From Bacillota bacterium (GTDB lineage Bacteria; Bacillota; Desulfotomaculia; Desulfotomaculales; Desulfohalotomaculaceae), in the NCBI GenBank assembly GCA_009711615.1, contig VENI01000004.1:62001-126000 (forward strand): a stretch of DNA of 64,000 nucleotides, given 5' to 3'. Below are positions 52,970-61,294 of the stretch, in pieces (the first letter of the stretch is position 1; every line of letters begins with the position of its first letter). Below the pieces are notes generated by a model. It made no database searches. It had not been told where the DNA came from and worked only from the letters and a program-made list of their open reading frames with translations. A program made the position numbers and the translations under genes.

Positions 52970-53310
52970 TTAATCTGTTCTAGAATCTTTTCATCTTGCT
53001 TGTCCCGTTTGCTTTCAGAAAGTTTTCACCAGGCACAATGAGAACTATGAGAAGCATCAAGATCTAGCATATCCACTTGACATAGAAGTTGTCCATGTGT
53101 TCCCGGATAAACCGACATTTCATTTCGATGTTTTTGAGAAGATGACCATTGTTTTTTAAGATGTCACGCTCTTCCTGAGCAATTTGAAGTTCCCTCTTAA
53201 GGGGCACCTTTCTGACGGTCACATTTGGGAATTACCAGAGTTCTGATGCTCTTTTAAATTGTTTGTGTTAATGCCTATAGCACGGGCAACAGCCGTAGCA
53301 GTTTACCACT
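52970..53310 (-). pseudogene. IS3-family transposase remnant
   Basis: Broken frames give AVARAIGINTNNLKEHQ (helix-turn-helix of OrfA), then LKRELQIAQEERDILKNNGH, and MKCRFIREHMDNFYVKWIC, which matches the start of OrfB. Stops interrupt it in all frames. The element is inactive. Confidence 0.7.
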
Positions 53311-54150
53311 TAAGTTCGTAATGCTTCTGTTAAAATTTTTATGGATCTCCCCTTATCAACAGATTACGGAACCTCCAGTTATTAACATACACCCGTAACT
53401 GGCTTTCCAACAAACCGCCGAAGTTGTTAGACACTCCTAAGCATTATCGAGTTATATTATTTCATTTTATTCTTTAAACATTTAATAGTATTTCTTTCAA
53501 TATCTACCTTGTTCTACTAATGTGTTTTATTACCTTAATTAAATTAGATTAGTATTTTGCTTAATATGTTTTGTTATGTCATTTTAATTATCAACGAACT
53601 TGAGATCCCGTTTAGGTATGTTAAGACGAATTTCAGGCATTTCATACCCAGCTAGATGCTTGATGGGATAGGTTCATAGGAATTATATAAAAATATGTTT
53701 AAAATATCTTTCAAACGGTATAAAACACACATTTATTGTTACAATAAACAAATTTTATAACTCTCGTTAGTGTAATAATATTTCAATGTAATATCGCCCA
53801 TCACAAAAAAGAGAAGATATATCAAGAAGTGAAAGAAGTAAACAAGCATTTTATAAATAGGAGCAAACTTTTATACAATAACTCATATGTAGATAAGCAC
53901 ATAAAAAAGCAACTATGACATGAGGATAAGGTGGCATCCACCAGATCGAGCCCATAGTAACAGATCCAATAAGGGAAAATCCACTCAATCTCTAAAATTA
54001 TTATACTACCTGGGCTGAGGTCTAATGGCTTCCACTTTCTTCTAAATATACAAGTTAGTAAGGAGGTGTTATCCAAAACAGTAGAACTACAATATGAAAT
54101 TATGCAACATGAATTGTTCAAAAAACATTAATAACTTTAAAAGGGAAAGG
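53311..54150. other. AT-rich gap, no supported gene
   Basis: No intact frame is convincing. A 99-codon minus-strand frame at 53822-54121 is Cys-rich with no ribosome-binding site and is not accepted. The plus strand shows short broken stretches that may be further IS debris. Confidence 0.5.
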
Positions 54151-54159
54151 ATGATTAAT

Positions 54160-54864
54160 TTGAAAAAATTATTAAGCGTTTTGTTGACTTTAACATTATT
54201 CATGACGTATATTGTTCCAAGCGGACAAGCAGCAAGTATTGACACATCTCTTGACAAGTCTATAGAAAAGCTGTCTGCCGATACGCCTGTCATTTTAAAT
54301 GATTTTGAAGTTGAATTAACAAAAGATACGAAAAAAAATAAAAAAATTAAATTCACAAATAAAACAAGTGGCGAAGTAGAATATTTAGAAGCAATTTTAA
54401 AAAAAGATGGTGACTACAAATATTTATCTAAAAACAAGAATGGTTCTTTTGTTATAGAATCATTGAAGGATAAAGTTAAAATAACTAACCAAGATACAAA
54501 ACAAGTCAAATATATTTCTAAAGACTCTGTAAATACAGACATTGGTACACAATCAACAACCGAATGGGATTATTCTCATACTGAATATGGGGATAATAAT
54601 ATAGGAAGTAGTGTAGGTTTTACTGCCGGAATTATTGCAGCTGTATGCGGTCTACCAGCATGGGCAAGTATAGTTATTGCTATCTCTACTGAGTTAGTCA
54701 GTAATAATTGCGATACAGTTTGGTGGAAGAAAAAATTCTATTATAGAGCAATCGATTATGTCAGAGCTGAAGAAAAAGTTTTAACATATTTTTATGAGGA
54801 CTCATCTTATGAGCCAGACGCATTCATTGACTACACAATTGATGTTCATGATTATTCCTTCTAA
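54160..54864 (+). CDS. secreted protein of unknown function
   Basis: A 234-residue protein with a clear signal peptide (MKKLLSVLLTLTLFMTYIVPSGQAAS), a Lys-rich beta-type middle (VILNDFEVELTKDTKKNKKIKFTNK; KVKITNQDTKQVKYIS), and a hydrophobic segment near 155-180 (SSVGFTAGIIAAVCGLPAWASIVIAIS) followed by NNCDTVWWKKKFYYRA. I chose TTG 54160, nine bases after AAAGG. The hydrophobic hairpin-like part and two Cys recall bacteriocin or pore-forming precursors, but this is only a resemblance. It lies downstream of the agr locus on the other strand. Confidence 0.7.
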   Translation: MKKLLSVLLTLTLFMTYIVPSGQAASIDTSLDKSIEKLSADTPVILNDFEVELTKDTKKNKKIKFTNKTSGEVEYLEAILKKDGDYKYLSKNKNGSFVIESLKDKVKITNQDTKQVKYISKDSVNTDIGTQSTTEWDYSHTEYGDNNIGSSVGFTAGIIAAVCGLPAWASIVIAISTELVSNNCDTVWWKKKFYYRAIDYVRAEEKVLTYFYEDSSYEPDAFIDYTIDVHDYSF

Positions 54865-55433
54865 TTGATATTAGGGTTGTTAGAACAATAAGTTAAAAAA
54901 TAATAAATCCCTTAATGTAGTTGGTGCTTATTAATGTATCAACTACATTAAGGTCATTTCTAGAAAATGTTTAAGAAAAGCTAGCTGCAATAAACTTTTC
55001 CTTGATTAAGCTAGAAGAAATTTATAGGGGCCTTGTTTTCTTGTTGGATAAATAAAGGCAAGTAATACCTCGCACCTATTTAATTGAACCACTCCATCCA
55101 AATTGAAAAATTTTAGCAACGTTCTGTAACTGCTATAAAACATCGGGCAAAACCGAAAATATAAGCGTCAAAACACTGTCCTTGGCAGGGGCGAGCAGCT
55201 TTTCTAATGTTTTTCTTTCCGTAAATCTCATAACAAATGTTCAAGGTCTCTACAATACTTACCGGGCTTCGACGGGTAGTTTCTCCTGAATAATCTAGAC
55301 AAAATAAGACAGAGAAACCATCTCAGAAACGATATAAAAGTGATAAAATGATACTATGAATTTTAAAGGAATTTAAATTTAAATCCATACAATTTATTCC
55401 TTATTTTCAGTTTATCTATATGGAGAGATGAAA
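54865..55433. other. gap without supported genes
   Basis: AT-rich. A TAATGTAGTTG..CAACTACATTA inverted repeat (~54914-54951) follows the secreted protein gene and may end its transcript. The rest shows nothing recognised. Confidence 0.5.
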
Positions 55434-55808
55434 ATGAAAAAAACTCAACAAAACTGGTATTGTTTAGTTTCTTTTGCTATATTTTGCATCTTGATAATTT
55501 CATCTTATCAATCTTTAGTACTGGCACTAGCTGGAATTTTCTTTATATTGCTAGGTGTTTTATTAAAAAAAGAATACGTTGATTATCCTGATTTCATGAC
55601 ATGGCAAAAAATAAGTAATAATAAAACAATCACAAAAAACTATCATTTCTATAATGATTTATTTAGTGGGATATTACTTTTACTCTGCAGTGCCCTGAGT
55701 TGGTTGATGCATTTTGACGCCTTTTATTTATTTTTATTTGTGCTTATCATTCGCTTAACAAGTTATTACTATTGTAAGTGGTTTTTTAAGGATAGCGTGC
55801 ACAAATGA
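55434..55808 (+). CDS. small polytopic membrane protein
   Basis: A 124-residue protein with about four spans (WYCLVSFAIFCILIISS; LVLALAGIFFILLGVLL; LFSGILLLLCSALSWLM; AFYLFLFVLIIRLTSYYY) and little else. ATG 55434 follows GGAGAG. No family recognised; same strand as the secreted protein, perhaps an immunity or accessory protein, which is speculation. Confidence 0.55.
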   Translation: MKKTQQNWYCLVSFAIFCILIISSYQSLVLALAGIFFILLGVLLKKEYVDYPDFMTWQKISNNKTITKNYHFYNDLFSGILLLLCSALSWLMHFDAFYLFLFVLIIRLTSYYYCKWFFKDSVHK

Positions 55809-55882
55809 TGACTTGATAGCTAAAAGTAAATCCGAAGCGTTAGCCTGAGCCATGAATTAATCTTGTTGTTTAAACCCACCCT

Positions 55883-56424
55883 CTATATCCCGTTTTTCTT
55901 TAAAAACTTATCACTCATTTCAAAATTATATCTAGTTAGTGTCAAATTTTCCAAAGTATGTAAAAAAGAATTATGAACCTCTTCCCAATTTTGAACCGAG
56001 GGCTTGTCTCCATTCAATTGATAAATTCGGATTTTGCGGCATAATGTGTTTAATTGTATAGCTTTCAATATCTATAATCTCTTTTCGCTTATAGTTCTCC
56101 AACTTCCGGAGAAAGTAGTTTTGTTACGAAAATTGTATACATCTTTAATAACCAGTTCACGAATAAACTCCTCATTATCGGAGAATCGCTTGTACGAGTC
56201 CTTTAAGAGAAATAGGGCACGAACACTTTCCAGATAGTTATTTTATCTATTCTATGACTCAAATGGACAAACGTCTTATTCAACGAATTAGTCGGAACAC
56301 CACAGATTGCATGGCGAAACACATATGACTTTACTAGTTTTAGAACTGCAATGAAGTCTATTTTTGTAATCTCTTGATTGGTATAATCATTATATAGATC
56401 TAGCAAAAAAAGGATAGTATACAT
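55883..56424 (-). pseudogene. GmrSD/DUF262-DUF1524 restriction protein, C-terminal remnant
   Basis: Three frames together spell the end of a DUF262/DUF1524 protein: LVKSYVFRHAICGVPTNSLNK, then SYTIKHIMPQNPNLSIEW (the His-x-x-Pro nuclease motif), then HTLENLTLTRYNFEMSDKF. At least two frameshifts and a missing N-terminal half mean it is inactive. Such proteins restrict modified phage DNA. Confidence 0.75.
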
Positions 56425-57158
56425 CTGTTTATGTATGTCAGCACCTGATTTATTTCCTTATCAGTTTCGGTCTGGAATGCTAATTTCACGAAATATTGTT
56501 TTCTTAAGTCAGAAATTATTACATCCATTTCCATCTCGTTATATTTTGCTAGTTCATTGCCCACCTTCTCTTTAATGCCTAATTTTTCTGCAATGGCACT
56601 ATCATAAAGGACTACCGAATTTCTAAATACATTAATTGGTTGTCCAAGTATTTCTTCAAAAAAGTAAACCTTTTTATGTATTTTTTTATTAGTAACAAGG
56701 AAAATATTTTTCCTATAGATGTTATATTTTTTATCGATACTTGAGGTATAATTAAGCTTTTTATAGGTTTCTCCGGCTTCCTCCAAGGCAAATATCCCTC
56801 CGGTATCTACAATGTACAGCGTAACAACACTATTATCCTTAAAGATTATTTTATTCTCACATAGCAACCCAAGTACTACACATCTGTCTATTATCTCCTT
56901 ACACTCATCTTCACTTATACCAACCTCATGCATGATTTGATTAATATCTGCCACTCTCAATGAATTAACTACATTGAGAATACCAAAGTGAAGTTCATTT
57001 AGCTTCCAAGCCCTAAAAAAACCCGCCACAGTTTCCTTTGTGTAAACACCTTTTACTTCCGGTTCCTCATCTTCAGGTAAAACATTATATCTTTTGCCGA
57101 TAACCTCATTGATTTGACTACAAATATACATTGTTTCGTAATTCTTAACTAAATCCAT
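56400..57158 (-). CDS. element protein with winged-helix-like middle
   Basis: A 252-residue protein (DLVKNYETMYICSQINEVIGKRYNVLPEDEEPEVKGVY). Residues ~60-115 (ELHFGILNVVNSLRVADINQIMHEVGISEDECKEIIDRCVVLGLL) read like a winged-helix domain; the rest is unassigned. The last residues (YINRCILSFFC) run into the GmrSD remnant, so the C-terminus may have been replaced by that insertion. Start ATG 57158; ribosome-binding site lies beyond a hairpin. Confidence 0.65.
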   Translation of the reverse strand: MDLVKNYETMYICSQINEVIGKRYNVLPEDEEPEVKGVYTKETVAGFFRAWKLNELHFGILNVVNSLRVADINQIMHEVGISEDECKEIIDRCVVLGLLCENKIIFKDNSVVTLYIVDTGGIFALEEAGETYKKLNYTSSIDKKYNIYRKNIFLVTNKKIHKKVYFFEEILGQPINVFRNSVVLYDSAIAEKLGIKEKVGNELAKYNEMEMDVIISDLRKQYFVKLAFQTETDKEINQVLTYINRCILSFFC

Positions 57159-57203
57159 CATTGCACGGGGTAAGGGGAAAATTCCCCTACCCCTCTACCC
57201 TCC
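57159..57203 (-). promoter_or_regulatory. ribosome-binding site, hairpin, start codon arrangement (winged-helix gene)
   Basis: GGAGGGTAG (57195-57203), hairpin GGGGTAGGGGAA/TTCCCCTTACCCC (57167-57193, one bulged base), then 5 or 8 nt to ATG 57161 or 57158. Confidence 0.65.
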
Positions 57204-57206
57204 AAG

Positions 57207-57869
57207 CTATGATATTTCAAATAATTTCTGAGTAAGTGTACTGTTGTCATGCTGCATTAAATGCAGGTCTGAAGTAAATCGTTTACCTTTTGGTACCAGT
57301 TCCTTAGCCTCATTAACAGTAGGAAATATATACAGGCTTGCATCCGGGTTTGGTTTTTCTTTACGCCTTGGTGCATCAATTATCATCTTTACTTTTTCTG
57401 TTTGACCCTTTGGTAAATAAGACATTTCTGCAAAGGTAGGTTTCTTATTACTTCTTACTAATCTCCATTCAAAACCCGGCACTTCTTTTTTAGCGTGAGA
57501 ATAATACAACCCCAGAGCAGCCATTCTGCAAGCCTCAGCTGCATTGTTAGGTAATCTTACATCAGTGGTTAACCATAACTTAAATACTGCAGCATTGGCG
57601 GCAACGGTAACCCATCTTACTAAACCTGCATACCAAAGACAGTTGAAGGATTTACTTGCTACAAATCTGCTTTTTTTAAGCAGATTTGTAGCTGCGGAAA
57701 CTGTTAGTGCTTCAGTTTCACTTAAGTACTCTAAAACATCAAAAGCTCTTCCGTTAAAATCTTGGGATTCTATTTCATTGGATAATCTTGATGGCCTCAT
57801 ACTGGTACCAAACGCAAATACACTGTCCTTATTTGCTTGTTGTTGATCTCTTTGTCCGGATTCTTTCAC
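57207..57869 (-). CDS. element protein of unknown function, possible DNA-binding
   Basis: A 220-residue protein. Residues ~40-100 (FNGRAFDVLEYLSETEALTVSAATNLLKKSRFVASKSFNCLWYAGLVRWV) look like a helix-turn-helix/winged-helix; the C-terminal half is mixed. GTG 57869 follows GAAAGGAGG. It lies directly after the S1-domain gene (41-bp overlap) and before the winged-helix gene. No family recognised. Confidence 0.65.
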   Translation of the reverse strand: MKESGQRDQQQANKDSVFAFGTSMRPSRLSNEIESQDFNGRAFDVLEYLSETEALTVSAATNLLKKSRFVASKSFNCLWYAGLVRWVTVAANAAVFKLWLTTDVRLPNNAAEACRMAALGLYYSHAKKEVPGFEWRLVRSNKKPTFAEMSYLPKGQTEKVKMIIDAPRRKEKPNPDASLYIFPTVNEAKELVPKGKRFTSDLHLMQHDNSTLTQKLFEIS

Positions 57870-58707
57870 GTTCCCGCCTCCTTTCAACCGTGCGTTTTGG
57901 ATCCCACTTTAATAAATGCAACTGCTTTTTTGCCTTATGATAACTATTAACCTGAAATTCAACCTTATCATCAATTTCATATCCGTCTTCAGCCTTATAT
58001 AGGGCCAACCCTATTATTCCGGGTTTAACACTGACAAAAGCCTGATTATCACGTATGGACACAACTTTGCCCAGCACTATTTCACCACGATTAAATTGCC
58101 ACAAATTCCATGGGTCCACGGGTAATACCTCAATGATTCTTTTTTCATAGTCCAAGGCAACTACAGTAACTTTCAAAACACTACCAACCTCATATTGCAC
58201 ATTTAGCGGAACACCTTTGGATAGCCTGGCCTTTTCCTGATTTACTCTTACAATCACCCCGCCACCAATATCCAGGTATACACTACGGCGGCCAATAGCT
58301 CGAACAACGGCATTTATAACTTCGTTTTCTTCTAGTTGACTAATTAATCTTAAAAGCATCGTGTCTACAGCTTCTTTTCTGCTGCATGCTACTAAGTCTT
58401 CATCTTTGTTAACGCCTTTGATTTTAACTATAATCTTTTGTCCTACAAATTCATTCATCGGCGTACCATTTGGCAAACCATTTTCATTAGCCGGAACTAT
58501 TCCAGTTATTCCTGGTTTACTCGCAAACTCCACTTCCCATGTTTCACCTTGAACTTCTAGCCTTTTCACGCGTACTACCAATGCTTCAATTAAGGTACCA
58601 CGTTCCTTTGCTTCATACAGCTCAGTCCACAAGTCAAATTGCTCTAAACTAAATCCTTCTGGTGCAATTTTAAACAAGGTTTCCCACATCCTTTCTAAGA
58701 TTACCAA
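57829..58707 (-). CDS. S1 RNA-binding domain protein
   Basis: A 292-residue protein with three OB-fold-like segments: GTLIEALVVRVKRLEVQGETWEVEFASKPGITGIVPANENG (~38-80), NEVINAVVRAIGRRSVYLDIGGGVIVRV (~128-155), and GEIVLGKVVSIRDNQAFVSVKPGIIGLALYKAEDG (~208-245), ending in a strongly basic tail. S1-like proteins on conjugative elements are of unclear role. Start TTG 58707 overlaps the coupling-protein stop and lacks a clear ribosome-binding site, suggesting coupling. Confidence 0.75.
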   Translation of the reverse strand: MVILERMWETLFKIAPEGFSLEQFDLWTELYEAKERGTLIEALVVRVKRLEVQGETWEVEFASKPGITGIVPANENGLPNGTPMNEFVGQKIIVKIKGVNKDEDLVACSRKEAVDTMLLRLISQLEENEVINAVVRAIGRRSVYLDIGGGVIVRVNQEKARLSKGVPLNVQYEVGSVLKVTVVALDYEKRIIEVLPVDPWNLWQFNRGEIVLGKVVSIRDNQAFVSVKPGIIGLALYKAEDGYEIDDKVEFQVNSYHKAKKQLHLLKWDPKRTVERRRERERIRTKRSTTSK

Positions 58708-60923
58708 GGCATTTCTGATTGTTTAATGCCTTGAATATTTTTGTGTCCTTCATTTTTGTTGTCTATATCATCTAATGCCTTATCATCACCCATATTTTTA
58801 ACTTCTAAACAGTTTAAATCCGATTCATTTTCTTTGCTGTTTTCAAGAGAACCAGGCTCGTTTGAAAAATCTTTGTGATTGTTAATATCTTCTTTATTTG
58901 AACTAATTTTTTGCAACCATAATGCTGATTTTAAATTTGCATTTCTTTCTTCGATAACTGCTATTTCCGGCAGTTTCACTTTAAAGCTTCTTGTTTGTAC
59001 TAATTCACTAATTAGCAGTTGACCGGCCTGTTTAATCTCCTTTGCTTGCGGCAGTTTTACCCATCCTAGTTTCTTAAGATATAATGGGTAACACCATTGA
59101 ATCAGTGCTATACAGTCCAGCGGGTCCATTCTTGCTATCTCATCAGGCTCCATTAATGACCTTTTTATTGCACTTTGAGTTTTTTCTGCTAACTTAAAGT
59201 GATGTACTACTGGTATGGTTAAATCTTCTTTTTCAAATTTACCCTCCACAGCTGTTTTGCCCAAAATTTTTGAAAACATAACTGCAGTTTCTTGGTCACT
59301 GGGGGTTACCCCTAAAAGCAGTATTGTTGGGCAATTGGCCAAAATATTTTTTGCCTCATTTACGCCATAAACATCATCCAATTGACTTCTTCCTTGAAGT
59401 ATGAATTGGATGTGCATACCTAGGCTGCGAGCGGTTGATATGATTTCCGAAAAGCCTGGTATTCGCCCTATATTAGCAAACTCATCTAATAAAAACCGAA
59501 CTGGCACTAATAGCTTTCCATTGTACTGATCAGCTAAGCTGTATAACCGCTTAAAAAGAAACATATAAAAGGTGGAAAGTATTGGTTGTAGCACCTTGTT
59601 TTCGCCACTTACAGGTATAACGCAAAACAGAGCCATTTTTTTACTACCCATCTCACTGAGGTTTATTTCATGTTCTGATAAAAGGGCAGCTAGCGGTTCT
59701 GTTGTTAATATTTTTAGTTTTGCTGAGAGTCCCGATACTGCATGGTCATAGTTTGCTGATGATACACCACGCCAGCGTTCATAGATAGTTGCACTTATTT
59801 TTTCGGTTTGATATGCAGCTTTAAACCTGGCATCTAACTCTTCTTTGGTCCATGCTGTTAAACTCATAGCCGCTCGTAAATGCTGTTGTTCAACTGGAAA
59901 ATCACCTTTAAGCAAACCGGTTAATGCTTCTAATAATTGAATTTCTTTTGCTAAAAAATATGCATTGTCGTCTTTTCCAGCATTTTTAATTAAACATGCT
60001 GCCATTTCAGCTATCTCTGCATCATTTTTGCATTCTGTAATGGCATTCCAACGATTACTGGTGGCTGGATTGGATAGGTTAAATATTTTAACTTCATAAC
60101 CTTTTTCTTTAAGCCATTTTGCTGTTGTAGCAGCCAGTTCTCCTTTCGGATCTGTACAGATGAATGATTGCCCATCTGCGACAGCAGCAATTATGTTACC
60201 AAAAACATAAGAAAATGTTTTACCGGAACCAGTACCACCAAAAATGGCTACGTGGCCTGCCAAACTTGGTTTTCCTTTTGGCGCCTTACCTGGTATTACT
60301 CTAATTATTGGGTTAAAAAACTTTTGATTACTTAGTTTTCCTAATACTATCCCACCTGTAGATTGTTTACTTTTATTAATTTGGGGTGGGCCAAAATCAC
60401 ATAAATGTTCAACATCTTGTTTAGAAGCCCAACGTGTGGTTCCATATACTGCATTATCAGCTAATTTTAAGCCATGAACATGGCTGGAGTTATTCTTTAC
60501 TCTTTTTAACCGCCAAAAAGAATATGCAATTAAAAAACAAACTCCTATAAACACATTTAGACAAAACCAAAGTCGTTTTACATCTGGATGGGTTAGGGAT
60601 TCTATTGGACTTGTTAACCAGGCCTTACCAACGCTAATTGGATGCTGGGAAATATAAGGCAGCATCTTTGAATGTGCTGCAGCAGCTGCTTTTTGCTCTG
60701 GGCTGGCAAAAAATGAAGTCGCTTTTATTTGATGCTGTATATCATGTATAGCTGCAGCTACACTACCCAACACCAAAACATCGGCAAAATAAAAAAACGG
60801 CACGGCTACTGGTAAAACTCCCAGTATCAGTGCTGTTTTCTTATGTTCTAACATCCATTTCTTAAATGACTTAACCGATATTTTTCCTGCCACATTAGAA
60901 AAATTAGCTCTCAATAGCCTCAC
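58701..60923 (-). CDS. virD4: type IV secretion coupling protein (VirD4/TraG)
   Basis: A 740-residue conjugative coupling ATPase. Two N-terminal spans (~30-62 and ~117-137), Walker A IFGGTGSGKTFSYVFGN near 230, FICTDPKGELAATTAKWL near 258, Walker B VRFLLDEFANIGRIPGF near 475, and ILQGRSQLDDVYG. The C-terminal ~100 residues are polar. It brings DNA-relaxase complexes to the transfer channel and marks the element as conjugative or mobilisable. Confidence 0.93.
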   Translation of the reverse strand: MRLLRANFSNVAGKISVKSFKKWMLEHKKTALILGVLPVAVPFFYFADVLVLGSVAAAIHDIQHQIKATSFFASPEQKAAAAAHSKMLPYISQHPISVGKAWLTSPIESLTHPDVKRLWFCLNVFIGVCFLIAYSFWRLKRVKNNSSHVHGLKLADNAVYGTTRWASKQDVEHLCDFGPPQINKSKQSTGGIVLGKLSNQKFFNPIIRVIPGKAPKGKPSLAGHVAIFGGTGSGKTFSYVFGNIIAAVADGQSFICTDPKGELAATTAKWLKEKGYEVKIFNLSNPATSNRWNAITECKNDAEIAEMAACLIKNAGKDDNAYFLAKEIQLLEALTGLLKGDFPVEQQHLRAAMSLTAWTKEELDARFKAAYQTEKISATIYERWRGVSSANYDHAVSGLSAKLKILTTEPLAALLSEHEINLSEMGSKKMALFCVIPVSGENKVLQPILSTFYMFLFKRLYSLADQYNGKLLVPVRFLLDEFANIGRIPGFSEIISTARSLGMHIQFILQGRSQLDDVYGVNEAKNILANCPTILLLGVTPSDQETAVMFSKILGKTAVEGKFEKEDLTIPVVHHFKLAEKTQSAIKRSLMEPDEIARMDPLDCIALIQWCYPLYLKKLGWVKLPQAKEIKQAGQLLISELVQTRSFKVKLPEIAVIEERNANLKSALWLQKISSNKEDINNHKDFSNEPGSLENSKENESDLNCLEVKNMGDDKALDDIDNKNEGHKNIQGIKQSEMPW

Positions 60924-61281
60924 CCTCTCGTTTACATGCAGGCGTAGAAATACGAACTGCTACTTGTTTTGTGGTGTCTAAATAGTGAAGTATGTTTTTG
61001 TTAATATATATCAGCCCTAGTTCCCCCCTTTCACCGATGTCTTCAACAAACCTCATTTTCTTCTCGGTTTCTTTATCTATTACACAAGCTGCACGGTAAC
61101 CGCCAACTGGCAGAAGTTCTTTTGCCTTTGCCAGTTGCAAAGTTATTTCGTCGTTAATTTGCATTTTCTGAACAAAAGATAACGGCAGATATATTCTGCC
61201 GATACGATCTCCGTTTTCTCTGAAGCATGCTTTGTACTTTGTGGTTTTGTATAAACGCATAGTGAAGTCAATTACTGCCAC
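60904..61281 (-). CDS. element protein of unknown function
   Basis: A 125-residue protein (IDFTMRLYKTTKYKACFRENGDRIGRIYLPLSFVQKMQINDEITLQLAKAKELL) with beta-type pattern, no span. Start GTG 61281 after GGGGGT. It overlaps virD4 by 20 bp and follows topB by 13 bp, so it belongs to the transfer operon. No family recognised. Confidence 0.7.
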   Translation of the reverse strand: MAVIDFTMRLYKTTKYKACFRENGDRIGRIYLPLSFVQKMQINDEITLQLAKAKELLPVGGYRAACVIDKETEKKMRFVEDIGERGELGLIYINKNILHYLDTTKQVAVRISTPACKREGEAIES

Positions 61282-61294
61282 AGTGTTCTACCCC

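Noticed and set aside
53822-54121. 99-codon minus-strand Cys-rich frame
   Set aside because: No ribosome-binding site; overlaps the leader of the secreted protein gene and looks like a shadow.
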